Assembly: GCA_947579605.1 (NCBI GenBank)
Contig: OX388311.1
Coordinates: forward strand, 27,716,951 to 27,780,950
DNA: 64,000 nucleotides
Direction of reading: 5' to 3'
DNA from: Athripsodes cinereus
Lineage: Eukaryota; Arthropoda; Insecta; Trichoptera; Leptoceridae
Shown here: piece after piece, positions 1 through 10,890 of the stretch
Position numbering within the stretch: the first letter of the stretch is position 1
Layout of the letters: each line of letters opens with the position of its first letter
Translations under genes and position numbers: made by a program
The notes under the pieces: generated by a model
What the model saw: the letters and a program-made list of their open reading frames with translations, nothing else
What the model was told of the DNA's origin: nothing
Databases searched by the model: none

Positions 1-167
1 TTGATAAAGTGGCAATGGGCTGGACATAATCAGAAGAAAGTAAGTATATAAGAAAGACACCGAAGATCCTTGAATGGAGATTGTTGGAGAAACAAGAAAA
101 GCATAAGAATATCCCAAAAGAAATGGGTTAATGATATTGTCCAAACGGTGGGAAAGAAGTAGGTTGA
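1..167. other. unassigned left edge
   Basis: AT-rich sequence with no recognisable coding or repeat signature. A short purine-rich stretch could be worn LINE sequence, but nothing supports a call. Confidence 0.3.
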
Positions 168-320
168 TGTTACTTTTAAAAGTTTACAACCTTATACACC
201 TTTCACAGTAAGCTACTAAAAGCTTGTGTCGTGAAAGGGGAGTTTGCCGGCACCTGGTATCGAACCACCGACCCCATGTTCACGAGGCCGAGACTCTACC
301 TCCAGGCTACCGACGAACTC
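168..320 (-). mobile_element. tRNA-derived SINE, copy 1 (family S)
   Basis: Read on the minus strand this is the same module as the copy at 46842-47020: a tRNA-like head with the A-box-like run TAGCCTGGAGGTAGAGT and a B-box-like GGTTCGATACC, then a body containing CCCCTTTCACGACACAAGC and a short hairpin-forming end (GTGAAAGGTGTATAAGG). SINEs of this kind are transcribed by RNA polymerase III and moved by a partner LINE. The 3' tail is short here. Changes in the B-box region suggest an old copy. Confidence 0.8.
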
Positions 321-329
321 TATATATTT

Positions 330-1510
330 GAAATATATTTGAAAATTTGTGAAATAAATGTGATTGAAATATTTTTATACCTAGCTCATTTTTTGTAACA
401 TACGATTTAATATTTAATACAGATTAAACGCACGTGTAATCCGAAGGTGTATATTCCTTCATATACCTACCTTTTAAGGCATATTATCTTAAAATAGTAC
501 AAAGTTTTTTTTTTACCATTTATGACGAGATACAGATTTCTTAGTAATAGAATTCGTTGCATAAATATATTATATCATTGACTAGAAACTTAAAAAAAAA
601 ATTATTGGGTCCAATCGAATTTTGTGTTCAAAATAATATATTCAAATCAATCTCAAATAAGCATTGGTCTAAAGTTGTGCAAAAGTTTATTGTTTTGAGC
701 GGGGGTATACAATACTTATGATAAAATGGAGTGAAACAAATGGTGAACAACATCATTGAGTGAAACAGCAGACGTCTTTTGAGTTGATATTAATAAATTT
801 TGGAACCTGAATTCTGAGAGAATTAGTATGTACTACGTCTAGTCTGTGTTTATATATCAATGCTCGCAAACTCGCGTTTGCGCGTGAGTGTCAATTTTTA
901 ATATATTTACATTTTTTTTTGTATTTTACACGCTTTGGAAATATTAAGGGTATAAATAAATAATATTTAAATATGTAAACAGGGTGTTAGGCAGAACGTT
1001 AGACAAACTGATAAGGTATATAGTGAAGACAATTTGGAACATTTTGTGAGTACTCAAAATGTATAAAGGTTATCACATTTTTGAAAATAATAAAAAATAA
1101 ATTGTTAAATCTCCAAAGTTTACTTGTTTACTATTATAACATATATATATAAAAAAAAATATATATATTTATCAACGTATCTAACGACGAGTGTAAAGTA
1201 TTCATGCTTCGACTTGTATCACGTATTCAAAGGCTTCATATTGTGCAAAAGCCTAGCAACACCTTAGATAAAAGGGGTGGAGTGTATAATAATTGCCTAT
1301 TTGTATGTTAATATCCAAATATGTAAAGTGAAATTTGTTATAAGATTGCCTCGTGTACTGTTTTCTCAGTCACGGCAATCATAATGTAATATTTATCGTA
1401 TGCGACGCGTCGTTTTACGATGAAACTTGAAAAAAATATTGATTCTTTTAAATTATGAAATCTTTGAAAGCTATTATCATCGGTTTTCGGTATAAAAATA
1501 GACAATACTT
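330..1510. other. AT-rich stretch without recognised features
   Basis: Contains a short (AT)n run near 1140-1170 and homopolymer runs. No open frame longer than about 66 codons and no repeat shared with the rest of the window was seen. Confidence 0.4.
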
Positions 1511-1511
1511 G

Positions 1512-2236
1512 TCTGGAGAGGACTTCTAATGTATGCATGCAACTTGAGGAGAATATTATGTTTGTGTAAATTTTGGTCTCGTCCCCTTTTTGCGAGTGCG
1601 AGCTCGATGTGGAATCTCTGGACCACGTCTTCCTCGGTTGCCCAATAAGAGACTCTTATAACTTGTATTATGAGATAACTGAAGTCCAGTATCCAATCAA
1701 TATGTCTTGCCTCTTACACACTGATGCCCTGTCTGTATATCTCAAGATTCTAAAATCCGCCAAAAGAAATTTTATTATCTTATAAATTAATGCCTTAATA
1801 TTGCGTGACATCTTCCTAAAATATTGTACTTGGCACAAATCGTCCCACAAGGGACGGGTTGCCGTAATCTTATGAATAATAATAATAAATTGGAATTAAG
1901 AATATTTCTAATGGATGCATGCAACTTGAGGAAAATAATATGCTCGTCTGAATTGGAATCAAGATGACTTCTAATAGTTGCATGCAACTTGAGAAAAATA
2001 TGCTCGTCTGCATTGAAATCAAGAAAATTTCTTATAGATGCATGCAACTTGAGGAAAATATGCTTGTTTGAATTGGATACAACAATACTTCTTATGGATG
2101 GATGTAACTTGAGGAAATATGCTTGTCTAGATTGGAATCAAGAAGACTTCTAATGGATGCATGCAACTTGAGAAAAATGTGCTTGTCGGAATCAAGAAGA
2201 TTTGTAATGAATGCGTTCAACTTGAGGAAAATATGA
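1512..2236 (+). repeat. degenerate 60-bp minisatellite, interrupted by a LINE end
   Basis: Units of about 58-63 bp carry the core GGATGCATGCAACTTGAGG followed by AAAATATGCTTGTCTG and TTGGAATCAAGAAGAC. About six units run from 1889 to 2236 and differ from each other by several substitutions and small indels. One further unit lies at 1512-1567, separated from the array by LINE sequence (1571-1888). The core holds the self-complementary TGCATGCA. The divergence shows that the array is old. Confidence 0.85.
1571..1888 (+). pseudogene. 3' end of a non-LTR retrotransposon (CCHC-like C-terminus)
   Basis: The frame from 1573 to 1785 reads a Cys/His knuckle of the kind found at the C-terminus of I/Jockey/R1-group LINE polyproteins: C-E-C followed by H-V-F-L-G-C. 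A stop follows, then a short UTR with GTCCCACAAGGGACGGG (a GTCCC/GGGAC stem) and an (AAT)n tail ending at about 1888. It is truncated at the 5' end, which is typical of LINE insertion. It splits the 60-bp minisatellite: AATT flanks both sides and may be the target duplication. The exact LINE clade cannot be fixed from about 70 residues. Confidence 0.7.
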
Positions 2237-2289
2237 CGTTTATCCGAAAATGATGTCCCTAATATTTTCGGTAGGATTAACTTTAGAAA

Positions 2290-2345
2290 ACCTAAATCAC
2301 TCGCAAACGAGTGGATGGCCTTGAGAAAAATAGAATAGAATAGAA
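2290..2345 (+). mobile_element. LINE 3' end with CACTCG/CGAGTG hairpin
   Basis: A perfect 6-bp hairpin (CACTCG, loop CAAA, CGAGTG at 2298-2313) is followed by GATGGCCTT and an (AATAG)n tail. The same module recurs at 36968-37000 and, inverted, at 52655-52705. A conserved hairpin before a simple-repeat tail fits a LINE 3' UTR read by its own reverse transcriptase. Confidence 0.6.
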
Positions 2346-2636
2346 CTTTAGAAAACTTGCACTGACAAAATCATGTTTTCCATTATACCTTAGCAAAACA
2401 AAATGATTCCAGATTCTAGAAATATAAAATGATAAAGAGAGTGTGATAGCTATAATAACGATTTTTCATTTTTTTCTAGTTCAACCCAATAAATAAGAGG
2501 CATGGAAGGGTTTGAAGAGGCCTATTTGTAGCGGCGAATTATAGGAGGCTTTCAAGTCATACAAAAAATATTCATTTGCATAATAATAATATATAAGTAG
2601 TGGCAGTGGTTTGAAATACCGGATGCAATAATAAGG

Positions 2637-2725
2637 CTAATCAGACTGGCCCAGGATCGTGAGGAGTTTCGAGAGATGGTCGCCAATCTCCGTTAGGAGC
2701 GGCACGAGAAGAAGTAGAAGAATAA
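2637..2725 (+). pseudogene. RTE-like LINE C-terminal fragment
   Basis: The frame 2637-2696 reads L-I-R-L-A-Q-D-R-E-E-F-R-E-M-V-A-N-L-R then TAG, the last residues of an RTE-type LINE polyprotein (compare AQDREAFARVIANV at 51471-51690). It is followed by GGCACGAGAAGAAG, the same 3' tail seen at 51455-51470. Only the last 20 or so codons remain. Confidence 0.75.
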
Positions 2726-2729
2726 TATA

Positions 2730-3400
2730 TATTTTTTTATAATCAATTATATTTAAAATAATATAATGTAGGTGATGGCTTTTATTGATTTATTCTAATA
2801 TATTGTGAATTCGTGATATAATAACGCAGACGTATAATAAGTATTTTGTTATGATATTCAAATATATGGTTATCATATTCTCAGTATTAAAACAAAATAT
2901 TATTATTACTTCGCTTATAATCAATAATAAGATACTGGAGCCAGTATACATACAATGGGACTTAAATAAATAATAAATGAAAATGTTCATTTGTACTTTT
3001 GTTCATCACTTATATCAAATGTACATATTTCATTAATTTCAATATTTAAGATTAATCTGGTTTCAAAATAAATACAGTTTTACCCAAAACACCTTTGCAG
3101 TATAATGGTAATAGACAGTAGGTTACTTGTGTCGTTAAAGTGGATAGGGTTGTCAGTGGGAAGAATTAAACTGAAAAGAGTCTTCTTAACATATCATAAA
3201 AAAGTGGCCTGTTTTTACTGTCTACGCAGGCTCAAAGTTATTTTTACAATCATTAATCGTTATACAAGGTTACATATTATATTATGTATGTTTATTTCAA
3301 TTTCTAATTATGATCCGTCTTGAGAACCAATAAATAAGGTGACGTTGTCTTTTCTTAGTCTTTGATGATAGTTTCATGTGATAACTTTACATTAGATTAT
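2730..3400. other. AT-rich stretch without recognised features
   Basis: Short open frames on both strands (66-72 codons) have hydrophobic low-complexity translations and no motif. No shared repeat was recognised. Confidence 0.4.
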
Positions 3401-3407
3401 TAACTTT

Positions 3408-3630
3408 ATGAAGATCGCTGTTCTTGCGATCGCGATATTGGAGGGCAAGATGGAAGGAAGACGGGGAGTTGGCAGAAAACAGATGTCCTGGCTGCGCAAT
3501 ATTAGAGAATGGACCGGAATGAAGACAGTGGATGACCTGTTCAGAGCAGAACAGGACAGGGAGGTTTTCGCCGGAGTGATCGCCAACGTCGGGGGGACCT
3601 GACACGGCCCAAAAAGAAGAAGAAGTCAAA
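3408..3630 (+). pseudogene. RTE-like LINE C-terminal fragment
   Basis: From about 3440 the frame reads the hallmark tail of an RTE-clade LINE: G-K-M-E-G-R-R-G-V-G-R-K-Q-M-S-W-L-R-N-I, then E-W-T-G-M, an L-F-R-A-E-Q-D-R segment and V-I-A-N-V, ending in TGA at 3600-3602. A GAAGAAGAAG tail follows. The reading frame is undamaged over about 55 codons, but RT and endonuclease domains are absent. The first residues before about 3440 may be flanking DNA. Confidence 0.85.
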
Positions 3631-3639
3631 AAATAGATA

Positions 3640-4165
3640 TGATGTTGAAAATACCACTTTCTTGGATATTTTGGGAGTAAGAGGACTCTTACACATCCGC
3701 TTTTATTTGCAAGGCAATTTTATCAGACAGGTTCAGGGCTCTCTAAGGTGTTCCGCTTGATTAACCACGTCCATATTTGAAGGATTTAGATCATCAAAGT
3801 TAAACAGACATACCTGCTAGATACGAATAAAGACAACATCTGCGTAGATCCACTGCATTATAAGCATGCAGAATAGAAGTGATTTTTATTCAATCATTTC
3901 TCGAGCGTCGCCAGGTTTTGGAACTACTTAGTATAATAATAACTCGAGTATTGGCAGCGCTTACAATATGTAAATTAATAAGAATGAGATTAATAATACT
4001 GAATTTCTTATTGAAATTACGATCGCTGGCGCTTCCCTTTTCACATCGCGTAACAACGCCAACATCTATATTATTATGCTTCGCTATCTTACTACTACTT
4101 TTGTATAATCATTTCCTGATAGATAATAAAAGTATGTTGCAAGCTTATTGCAATTACAAGTCTAT
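3640..4165. other. unassigned stretch with a short TACTTAG/CTCGAG repeat
   Basis: Contains an open frame of 124 codons (3879-4253, plus strand) with a leucine/isoleucine-rich translation and no recognisable domain. Its 3' part runs into the palindromic element at 4170-4375, so it is probably not a gene. A phrase near 3935-3960 recurs near 42370-42395. Confidence 0.35.
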
Positions 4166-4169
4166 TTGT

Positions 4170-4375
4170 AAAGAAACATGCTTAATTTATGTGAAAAACA
4201 AACTGTTTGAAGTTTTACTGTATTTGTTAAAAATAATTGTAACCTGGTTTTGACTTATTAAGAGTTTGACAATCACTTTGTAAGTCAAAACCAGGTAATT
4301 ATTATTATTAATAGGTAAATATAGTAAAACTTAAAACAGTTTGTATGTTTCTTTGAATAAATTAATATGGAGTTT
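4170..4375 (+). mobile_element. palindromic element with hammerhead-like centre (family P, copy A1)
   Basis: Arms of about 80-90 bp (4170-4255 and 4275-4370) are inverted copies. The innermost part is exact: ACCTGGTTTTGACTTA against its complement. The plus-strand centre 4262-4302 reads TTGACAAT, a stem-loop, then a palindrome-like ACCAGGT. This matches the ribozyme-like module described for the other P copies, although GAAA has decayed to AAAA and one stem base is lost. The right arm continues into TTAATATGGAGTTTTACAA, shared with the A-type copies near 27355 and 57870. Confidence 0.65.
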
Positions 4376-4442
4376 TACAAAATAAATTTCAACTCAATCA
4401 ATGAAACAAGCTTAATTTTTCCGATAACTACTTACGTAGCTT

Positions 4443-5141
4443 AAGCTTCATGCAGGTGATTGTGACCGGGATGATTGTAGATGCCATAATGTGAGAAAGA
4501 CTAGTTGTATTAAATATCTGGGTTTGGACATTGACCAACATCTTAGATGGGACCAATATTTAGAAAAGTTAACAAAAAGAATTAGGAAGCTTGTCTACTT
4601 TTTTTATAATCTGAAAGGTATTATTCGTGGAAGTAATATTAAGTCAGTGTACTATGCTATGTGTCATTCTCTGCTGGAATACGGAATCGAGGCATGGGGA
4701 AGTGCAGCAGAGGCTCATTTGCTAAGCGTCAGCATTGCTCAGAAAGCTGTATTAAGAGTGATGCATGGAGCTGGCTTCATGGAACCATCTGAGCCTATCT
4801 TCCGTTTTTATAGTATACTGGATGTGAGACAGCTTTATATTTCTTTTATAGTTTTGAGATGTCATTCTTCACTGTGTGAAAGTCCTGAAATAAACAGCCC
4901 AAGGATAACTAGATCTCGAGTGCGTGGTCTCAGAGTGGTACCGGCGATGCAGACTGCACTGGGGCAGAGAAGTGTAGCATTCCTTGGCCCTAGAATGTAC
5001 GTTTCACAAACAGTCTTGACTAATTCCATAGAAACCGATTTTCTCAATAAGCCAATGACACATCTCTACTGTCCTATAATCATTTCCAGATATATTATTT
5101 TATTTGCATTCATATCCTTTTATTATACCTATTTCATGTAA
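4443..5141 (+). pseudogene. 5'-truncated CR1/Jockey-like LINE reverse transcriptase C-terminus
   Basis: An open frame runs from about 4443 without needing the GTG at 4491. It shows a Cys-rich turn (C-D-R-D-D-C-R-C) and then the conserved thumb/C-terminal region of LINE reverse transcriptases: S-C-I-K-Y-L-G-L-D-I-D, L-R-W-D-Q-Y, and L-L-E-Y-G-I-E-A-W-G (compare the family's Y-G-x-x-x-W-G). About 230 codons stay open to TAA at 5141. Fingers, palm and the YADD box are absent, as expected for a 5'-truncated insertion. The clade call (CR1/L2/Jockey-like) is tentative. The last 30 residues are hydrophobic and may be read-through. Confidence 0.8.
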
Positions 5142-5144
5142 TAA

Positions 5145-6040
5145 CAGAGCTATATAGTTTAAGATTAGTCTTGGCAAGAAGCTGTTGGGTGATGGGAAAA
5201 CATTCTTTATGTTACACGTTGCTAAAGATCATTTTTCGTTTAAAAATCAATAATGTATAATAATGAATAAAATAACAAACATTTTTCTTTCATTGCATTT
5301 ATTCGTGCTTATGAATAATTATTATAAAAAGATATTTTGTAACACGTTTTTTCTTATGCAAAGATATGAAACAATTTGTACCTTCACTCTTTGTGAGAGA
5401 TTTTCAGTTTTCCCGTGATATTGTTTCACCTATCGTTAAAATGACTTGAGTTTCGTGACTGTATGGGTAGGAGTACACTTTATTTTATTTGTAGATCGCA
5501 ATGCACAATACATCCTGTATCGTAATATTTATCAAGGTCACACATTTTTCGAGGTTGGCAACACCAAATCAATCGGAAGTAGATTTTTTTGTTACAAAAA
5601 ATAGGATTGTTATAAAATGTCAAAAAAGTACTCAGAGGGTTGGATGACAGTTTTGTTTTGATTATTCGATTCAATTTGATTTTGTAATAGATAGAAGAAC
5701 AATAATCTTGCATTTTTTATTATATTTTAACTAGAGCTGGTTGTTTTAAGTAAAAACATGTATCTTACAAATCATTTTGTTGATAACTTCTTGTGGTAAA
5801 GACTAGCCGTTTTTAGTGAAAGAGACGTCGGAGTAATTGTAGATCGCGAATGGGAAATTCGAGGGACACTGTTTATCGTTTAACGTGTGGAACCGTATTT
5901 ATCCTGTTGCTGTCCAAGTTAGGAAACTGGACTAGGACTATTCTTCACGCGTGGTGTAAAAGGTACGTGGATCTTCCGTATCCAATAGTTTTTCCGAGGG
6001 ATTTATTCACATTATCAATTATCAAGCTCTCAAGGTATAA
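5145..6040. other. unassigned AT-rich stretch
   Basis: No coding or repeat feature recognised. Small open frames (64-77 codons) lack motifs. Confidence 0.35.
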
Positions 6041-6042
6041 TT

Positions 6043-6110
6043 GAAATAACTTTATTTGTCTGATATTTCAGGAGTCCAAGGACTCCTATTTATCCGTTTA
6101 GGTGACAATT
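6043..6110 (+). repeat. short dispersed repeat: TATTTCAGGAGTCCAAGG
   Basis: The phrase AACTTTATTTGTC, GATATTTCAGGAGTCCAAGG recurs at 13266-13304 (plus) and 28345-28385 (minus). In the 6.1-kb copy it is followed by GGACTCC, making a short GGAGTCC/GGACTCC dyad. Class unknown. Confidence 0.55.
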
Positions 6111-6114
6111 TATT

Positions 6115-7070
6115 TATATTTTTCAAGGTATAAAATGAAAAGCAATAAAACATAAAAAAATCTTTCCAGAACTTATACGGATTATTATAGGTACATACCT
6201 GTTCTACTGAAAGATTTTGCTTTACAGCCAACTTAAATTCCCGTAACTATTCTGATAACTTTAAACAACAGAGTTCCTAGTGTAACATAACTTATAACAT
6301 GCTCATAACACATAATTATTATTATTACAATAAAAGTTGTACGTAAGTTTTGTACATAAACTACAACTAGACCTTCTCAGAAAATGATATTCGCCTTTAG
6401 TCATGTACATCTAGTGATTGCCCGAATATTTGATTCCGATTCTATAAGTTTCGTTAAGAGATCAAATACGTCAATCGGTTTGGATGAGAAGTTAATATCA
6501 TCTATCTCTTAGAACAAACGGTCGTCAAATAGCATCCTTCGTTTTTTATTTGTGCGTCTAGCAAAACAATAAGCAAAACAATTACAACCAATCGCGTTAT
6601 ATCTTGATTATTTTGAATGTTCACACACATTCACTGTAAGCTAGGTCTGCGTTACTTGTGTATTAATATTTAGAGACGTCGCATTTTGAATTACAATTAC
6701 GTCATTTAGGCGACATATCTAAATGTAAACACTGTAACTACAAATATTAAATTCACAAGTACCCTTAATGATACCTTACATTGTCCTATGCGACCCTTGA
6801 TCAGAAAAGTGTGACGACCGCTGATTAACATCATTAGTCTGAAGTCTGAGCTAACATTTCCATTTCTCTGTTGAATTTGGATGACTTTGCTTTGGCTTAA
6901 ACCAAAATAAGCAACTTTATGCTTACTTTTCTAAGAGATTCATAGAATGCTACGATCTTGCCTAGGCTCATATTTCTGTGTATTTATTTATGATATTCCT
7001 GTGTATTTTTTTATGGTATTTATTGATGGTACTCGCCGGGTCATGTTTTCAATCCAATAATTGTTGGCCA
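6115..7070. other. unassigned stretch
   Basis: No open frame of note and no repeat match within the window was seen. Confidence 0.35.
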
Positions 7071-7074
7071 AAAA

Positions 7075-7168
7075 GGGACTGTTTGGTTTTTCATCCATAA
7101 GTTTTCAAAAAAAACCTTTTTTGAAAACTTATGGATGGATTAAAAAAAAGGTCCTTTTTTACAATACA
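7075..7168. repeat. small foldback repeat (family J, copy 1)
   Basis: Inverted arms CATCCATAAGTTTTCAAAA and its complement are separated by a few bases and followed by AAGGTCCTTTTTT. A related foldback with arms TCTATAAGTTTTTAAA and complement followed by GAGTCCTTTTTCATC lies at 11950-11995. Probably a small non-autonomous element. Confidence 0.55.
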
Positions 7169-7624
7169 TAATTTCTATATCAGCGAGATAACCGCTTTAG
7201 TCGGATATGAACAATGTCTAAATTACTTAGTACATACGTCATAAAGTCGATTGTTAAACAAATAATGTCAGTGTTGTTTTAGTGTTAAAGTTATGTAGTA
7301 CCTAAGTACACACTTACTTCATTTTCTCCTTGACGATACAATTATTACTAAGTAGAGATAAAACGAATACGGGTAACAGGATAACAGATATCCGGCGAAT
7401 GTGTAAATCAGGTGCTCTACTACCTTATGTTTTGATGGTTATTACCAGCTATAGCAATATCACACATCGGCTGTCAAAAGCCCGTCATTTATAAAAAGGT
7501 AAAGTGCGGCCGTATTAATTATCGGTATAATATTTTTTTTGTAGGTATTAATAGAAATTTACTATTGTATTAAATGATAACTAGTACGTAGTAAATACGT
7601 AACTGTAGGTTAATTTTAAGTTCT

Positions 7625-7820
7625 TTTGTAAACAATGGAGTCGGTGGACATTAACGGTTGTATTTAATTTTGGGGAGGATTTTATCGGGGATAGCCCTTC
7701 AGGCGAACCTTGAGCCCTTCCTTGAGAAGAATTTGCATGAAGAGTATGGATGACATGGGAATTGACATTCCTGAAACATCCATGGGTGAGGGAGGGTGCA
7801 ACCCTTAATGTGTGTGTATT
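7625..7820 (+). repeat. left arm of a large inverted pair
   Basis: About 190 bp, starting near TCTTTTGTAAACAATGGAGTCGG and passing through GGGGAGGATTTTATCGGGGAT and GAGTATGGATGACATGGGAA, recur in inverted orientation at 9210-9373 plus 9603-9650. The two arms enclose about 1.4 kb, including the 97-bp tandem array. Identity by eye is roughly 80-85%. The arms may be the ends of one foldback transposon or two independent copies; no clean coding signal was found. Confidence 0.7.
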
Positions 7821-8190
7821 AAATGATTAGGATAGAAATCCGTTTCTAACTGAGCGACGCAATATTCAGCCACTGTAATGATGTGTTAAATACAATAAGT
7901 TAAGATTTATAATGAAATCGATGATTTTTCGCAAACTAATTAACTAGCAAACTAAATAAAACAATTAGACCTCGTCTTTGAATTGCTGGATATAAGCCTC
8001 TTCTAAACTCTTGTAAGCTTCGTGATCTCAACCAAGAAAAATCCACTACTTTCCCATCACTTGGACATTGTTATAATTTTATCACTTTTAGGTCTTCTTT
8101 TATATTTTCCCGAATAAAATAACTATTTGGTCAGTTATTGAGGTACTGAAAAACACTGAGCCGCATAAACCGGATTGGTACCGGATGTCT

Positions 8191-8772
8191 GTTTCATGTT
8201 TAATTAATATTAGGTTGCTACATACCTACCCAAACTTAGACAAGTGTATAGTGTAGGTAATTGAAAGTCTAAACTACTATACAGAAAGTTTCATGTTTAA
8301 TTAATATTAGGTTGCTACATACCTACCCAAACTTAGACAAGTGTATAGTGTAGGTAATTGAAAGTCTAAACTACTATACAGAAAGTTTCATGTTTAATTA
8401 ATATTAGGTTGCTACATACCTACCCAAACTTAGACAAGTGTATAGTGTAGGTAATTGAAAGTCTAAACTACTATACAGAAAGTTTCATGTTTAATTAATA
8501 TTAGGTTGCTACATACCTACCCAAACTTAGACAAGTGTATAGTGTAGGTAATTGAAAGTCTAAACTACTATACAGAAAGTTTCATGTTTAATTAATATTA
8601 GGTTGCTACATACCTACCCAAACTTAGACAAGTGTATAGTGTAGGTAATTGAAAGTCTAAACTACTATACAGAAAGTTTCATGTTTAATTAATATTAGGT
8701 TGCTACATACCTACCCAAACTTAGACAAGTGTATAGTGTAGGTAATTGAAAGTCTAAACTACTATACAGAAA
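8191..8772 (+). repeat. six identical 97-bp tandem repeats
   Basis: The unit begins GTTTCATGTTTAATTAATAT and ends CTACTATACAGAAA. Copies start at 8191, 8288, 8385, 8482, 8579 and 8676, exactly 97 bp apart, and appear identical base for base. A seventh start (8773) diverges after four bases. The unit has no open frame, spacer structure or ribozyme core. The absence of differences implies very recent amplification or an assembly artefact. Confidence 0.97.
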
Positions 8773-9209
8773 GTTTAATTTATTGAATAGTTTGTAAGAA
8801 ACTATACGAGTATCTACTTAATCATTATACGAGCCACTCAAGACGTAAAGTTTCTTATTATTCGAAAGACTCACAAAATTCCTAGGAATCACTTCAGTTT
8901 GAGGCCAATGCAATCCCAGTAAAGTCAATTTAATTAATCAATTAATTTATTTCACCTTAAAGCTTTCTCTGGAGCACAGGAATGGAAAGCATTCAAAGAA
9001 AATAAATACTTCTTCAACACAAAAATTATATGCTTCACAGAACTCAGCCTCCTCGTATTTACTGTTAAAAAGACCTTTGTGCTCTTTGGCATTAACAGTA
9101 AATAGACTTACTGAGACTAAGAGAATCGGTAAGTCCAATTTTTATAACAAGTTTAGCTTTTGGTGTTTCGGGTCTGTCTTATGGAATCGCCAACTAGCGT
9201 CACTGAAGA

Positions 9210-9650
9210 TCACATTAAGGAATACACCCTTCTCCACCCATGGATGTTGTAGGAATGTCAGTTCCTATGTCATCCATACTCTTCAAGCAAATTCTTTCTA
9301 AGGAAGGGCTCAAGGTTCACCTGAAGGGTTATCCCCGACAAAATCCTCCCCAAAATTAAATATAACCTTTAATAATGCAATTTGAAACAAGTGTTCCTTT
9401 CTACTATTGTTTGTTAATTCGCAGAGAGACGTCTTTCGACTTATAAGGACATAATCAATCTGTATTACATATATCAATCTGATAATGACCTTATAAGTCG
9501 AAAGACGTCTCTCTGGGAATTAACAAACAATAGTAGAAAGGAACACTTGTTTCAAATCGCATTATTATGGAATTCTACTACGTGTGCACCGACACAATTA
9601 ACAACCTTTAATGTTCACCGACTCCTTTGTTTTACAAAGAAGATCAGCCG
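9210..9650 (-). repeat. right arm of the large inverted pair, interrupted
   Basis: Inverted counterpart of 7625-7820. It reads through CCACCCATGGATG, TGTCATCCATACTCTTCAAG and CCCCAAAATTAAATATAACC, then is broken by the insertion 9374-9602 and resumes at CCTTTAATGTTCACCGACTCC. The 10 bases AACCTTTAAT stand on both sides of the break (9364-9373 and 9603-9612) as a target duplication. A 74-codon frame across it (9077-9301) has no recognisable domain. Confidence 0.75.
9374..9602 (+). mobile_element. 229-bp palindromic element with hammerhead-like centre (family P, copy B)
   Basis: The element is bounded by an exact 10-bp target duplication (AACCTTTAAT). Two arms of about 85 bp are inverted copies, followed by a single-stranded tail containing TGGAATTCTACTACG and GTGCACCGACACAATTAAC. 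Both arms carry the ribozyme-like module. The plus copy at 9479-9511 reads CTGATAATGACC, loop, GTCGAAAGACGTCTC. The minus copy at 9422-9462 has TTGATTATG, GAAA, the palindrome AGACGTCT, H=C and a helix I of CAGA/TCTG. Tail and arms are shared with the copies at 29675-29735 and 48984-49140. It has no coding capacity, so it must be moved by another element. Confidence 0.85.
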
Positions 9651-9654
9651 ACCT

Positions 9655-10295
9655 GTCACCAGTTCGGTATCAAAATTAAAGACCATACTATTCACCAACA
9701 CTCTTATAGGTCTAAAGACTATTTAATGGCGCCTAAGCAATCATCATATGAAACAAACAAATCAGTTTAAATACTCTAACCATCCAGAAACATTTTCATG
9801 GTCGTATGAAAATTGTAAAAATCTTTTAATTAGATTAAAAATAGGAAACCATATAAAGATTAAAACTTAATCAATTCATATTTATTATAAAAACAGTTTT
9901 CCCTGATTATAATTATTATTTCATTTACAGAGACCATTTTGATGGTTCAGCGAACTCTATAGGGAAATTTAGAACTTAACGTGAATATATAAAAATAATA
10001 TAATAATATTAATAATATTTGGATCCGGTTGTGGGTATCAAAGGTTCATAATGTTATTATTATGGACGACATTTTATGTTGAATTAAAATTCACAAAATG
10101 GCGGTGATAATATTCTCTCGTACAAACAATACTAGTAGTATTATAATATTAACAATCCACTTACCGGACGTTGTGTTAATTTTTTATGATTACTTATAAA
10201 ATTATATTTGAAAAGCCAAACGGCTTAGGGCTAGGTACGTGTGTTTATTTTGTACCTTTATATTTCGATTATTAATTGCTATTTTGGGCTTTTCT
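9655..10295. other. unassigned AT-rich stretch
   Basis: Nothing recognised apart from short ATT/AAT-rich simple sequence near 10000. Confidence 0.35.
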
Positions 10296-10299
10296 ATGC

Positions 10300-10400
10300 A
10301 CAGTGGCGTATACTAATTAATTATTATTATTATAATTGGGACGGGGCTATGGTTTCAAACGAGCCCTTCCGATTCAACAGTTATCTCTTTCGTTTCGGTT
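10300..10400 (+). mobile_element. possible hAT-type terminus (CAGTGGCGTA)
   Basis: CAGTGGCGTATAC at about 10301 is the kind of terminus seen on many insect hAT elements. A possible opposite end (TACGCCACTG) lies at about 15942-15951, too far and too weakly linked to pair with confidence. Confidence 0.35.
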
Positions 10401-10734
10401 AAACATTACTTTATATTTACTGCGTATTATTACCACCTATTTTACGATCATCATTTTACGCACTAACTGGAACATATGCTCGTTCTGTCGATTTTTTATA
10501 CTCTTTATTTTCATTGCTTCGTTATTTTTTATTATCAGGGTCTTGTAATTAACAATCATACATAAAAAGAGATTTGTAAATATATCCCTATACAGCGATT
10601 CTTAAACGATGCGTTTTTTTGCACGTTTGACAACGAAGACTAAACGTTAAACACTCACACACTTGAGTATGATATGGTTTCATTCACAATATTACAATAT
10701 GTAATAGTATTTTTTCAAATTATCTTCCAGGGGC

Positions 10735-10890
10735 CGTAGACAAACCGTACTTAGCGATCGACTACTGGCGAACTTTTCGATAATCTACCTTCGTGTATCG
10801 TGTAATTATGCGTTATTGTTGCGGTTTTTGTCGAAAATTTGTCTGTAGTCTATCGCCAAGTGCGTGTTTATCTAGGGGGTCAGATCTTTA
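10735..10890 (+). mobile_element. MITE with GCGATCGACTAC inverted ends, copy 1
   Basis: Inner inverted repeat: GCGATCGACTACTGGCGAA with TTTTCGATAAT on the left, and GTCGAAAATTTG with TAGTCTATCGCC on the right. The flanks include ACAAACCGTACTTA and TAGGGGGTCAGATC. A second copy lies at 13085-13240 in opposite orientation, roughly 80% identical. No coding capacity. Confidence 0.75.

Noticed and set aside
3879..4253. 124-codon plus-strand ORF with hydrophobic translation
   Set aside because: Its end lies in the arm of a palindromic element, composition follows the AT-rich DNA, and no domain is visible.
8191..8772. CRISPR-like array
   Set aside because: The 97-bp units are contiguous and identical with no variable spacers, and the DNA is eukaryotic.
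8191..8772. 97-bp tandem repeat as a tandem retrozyme
   Set aside because: Neither strand of the unit contains a CTGANGA...GAAA core, so it is not related to the hammerhead-like elements.
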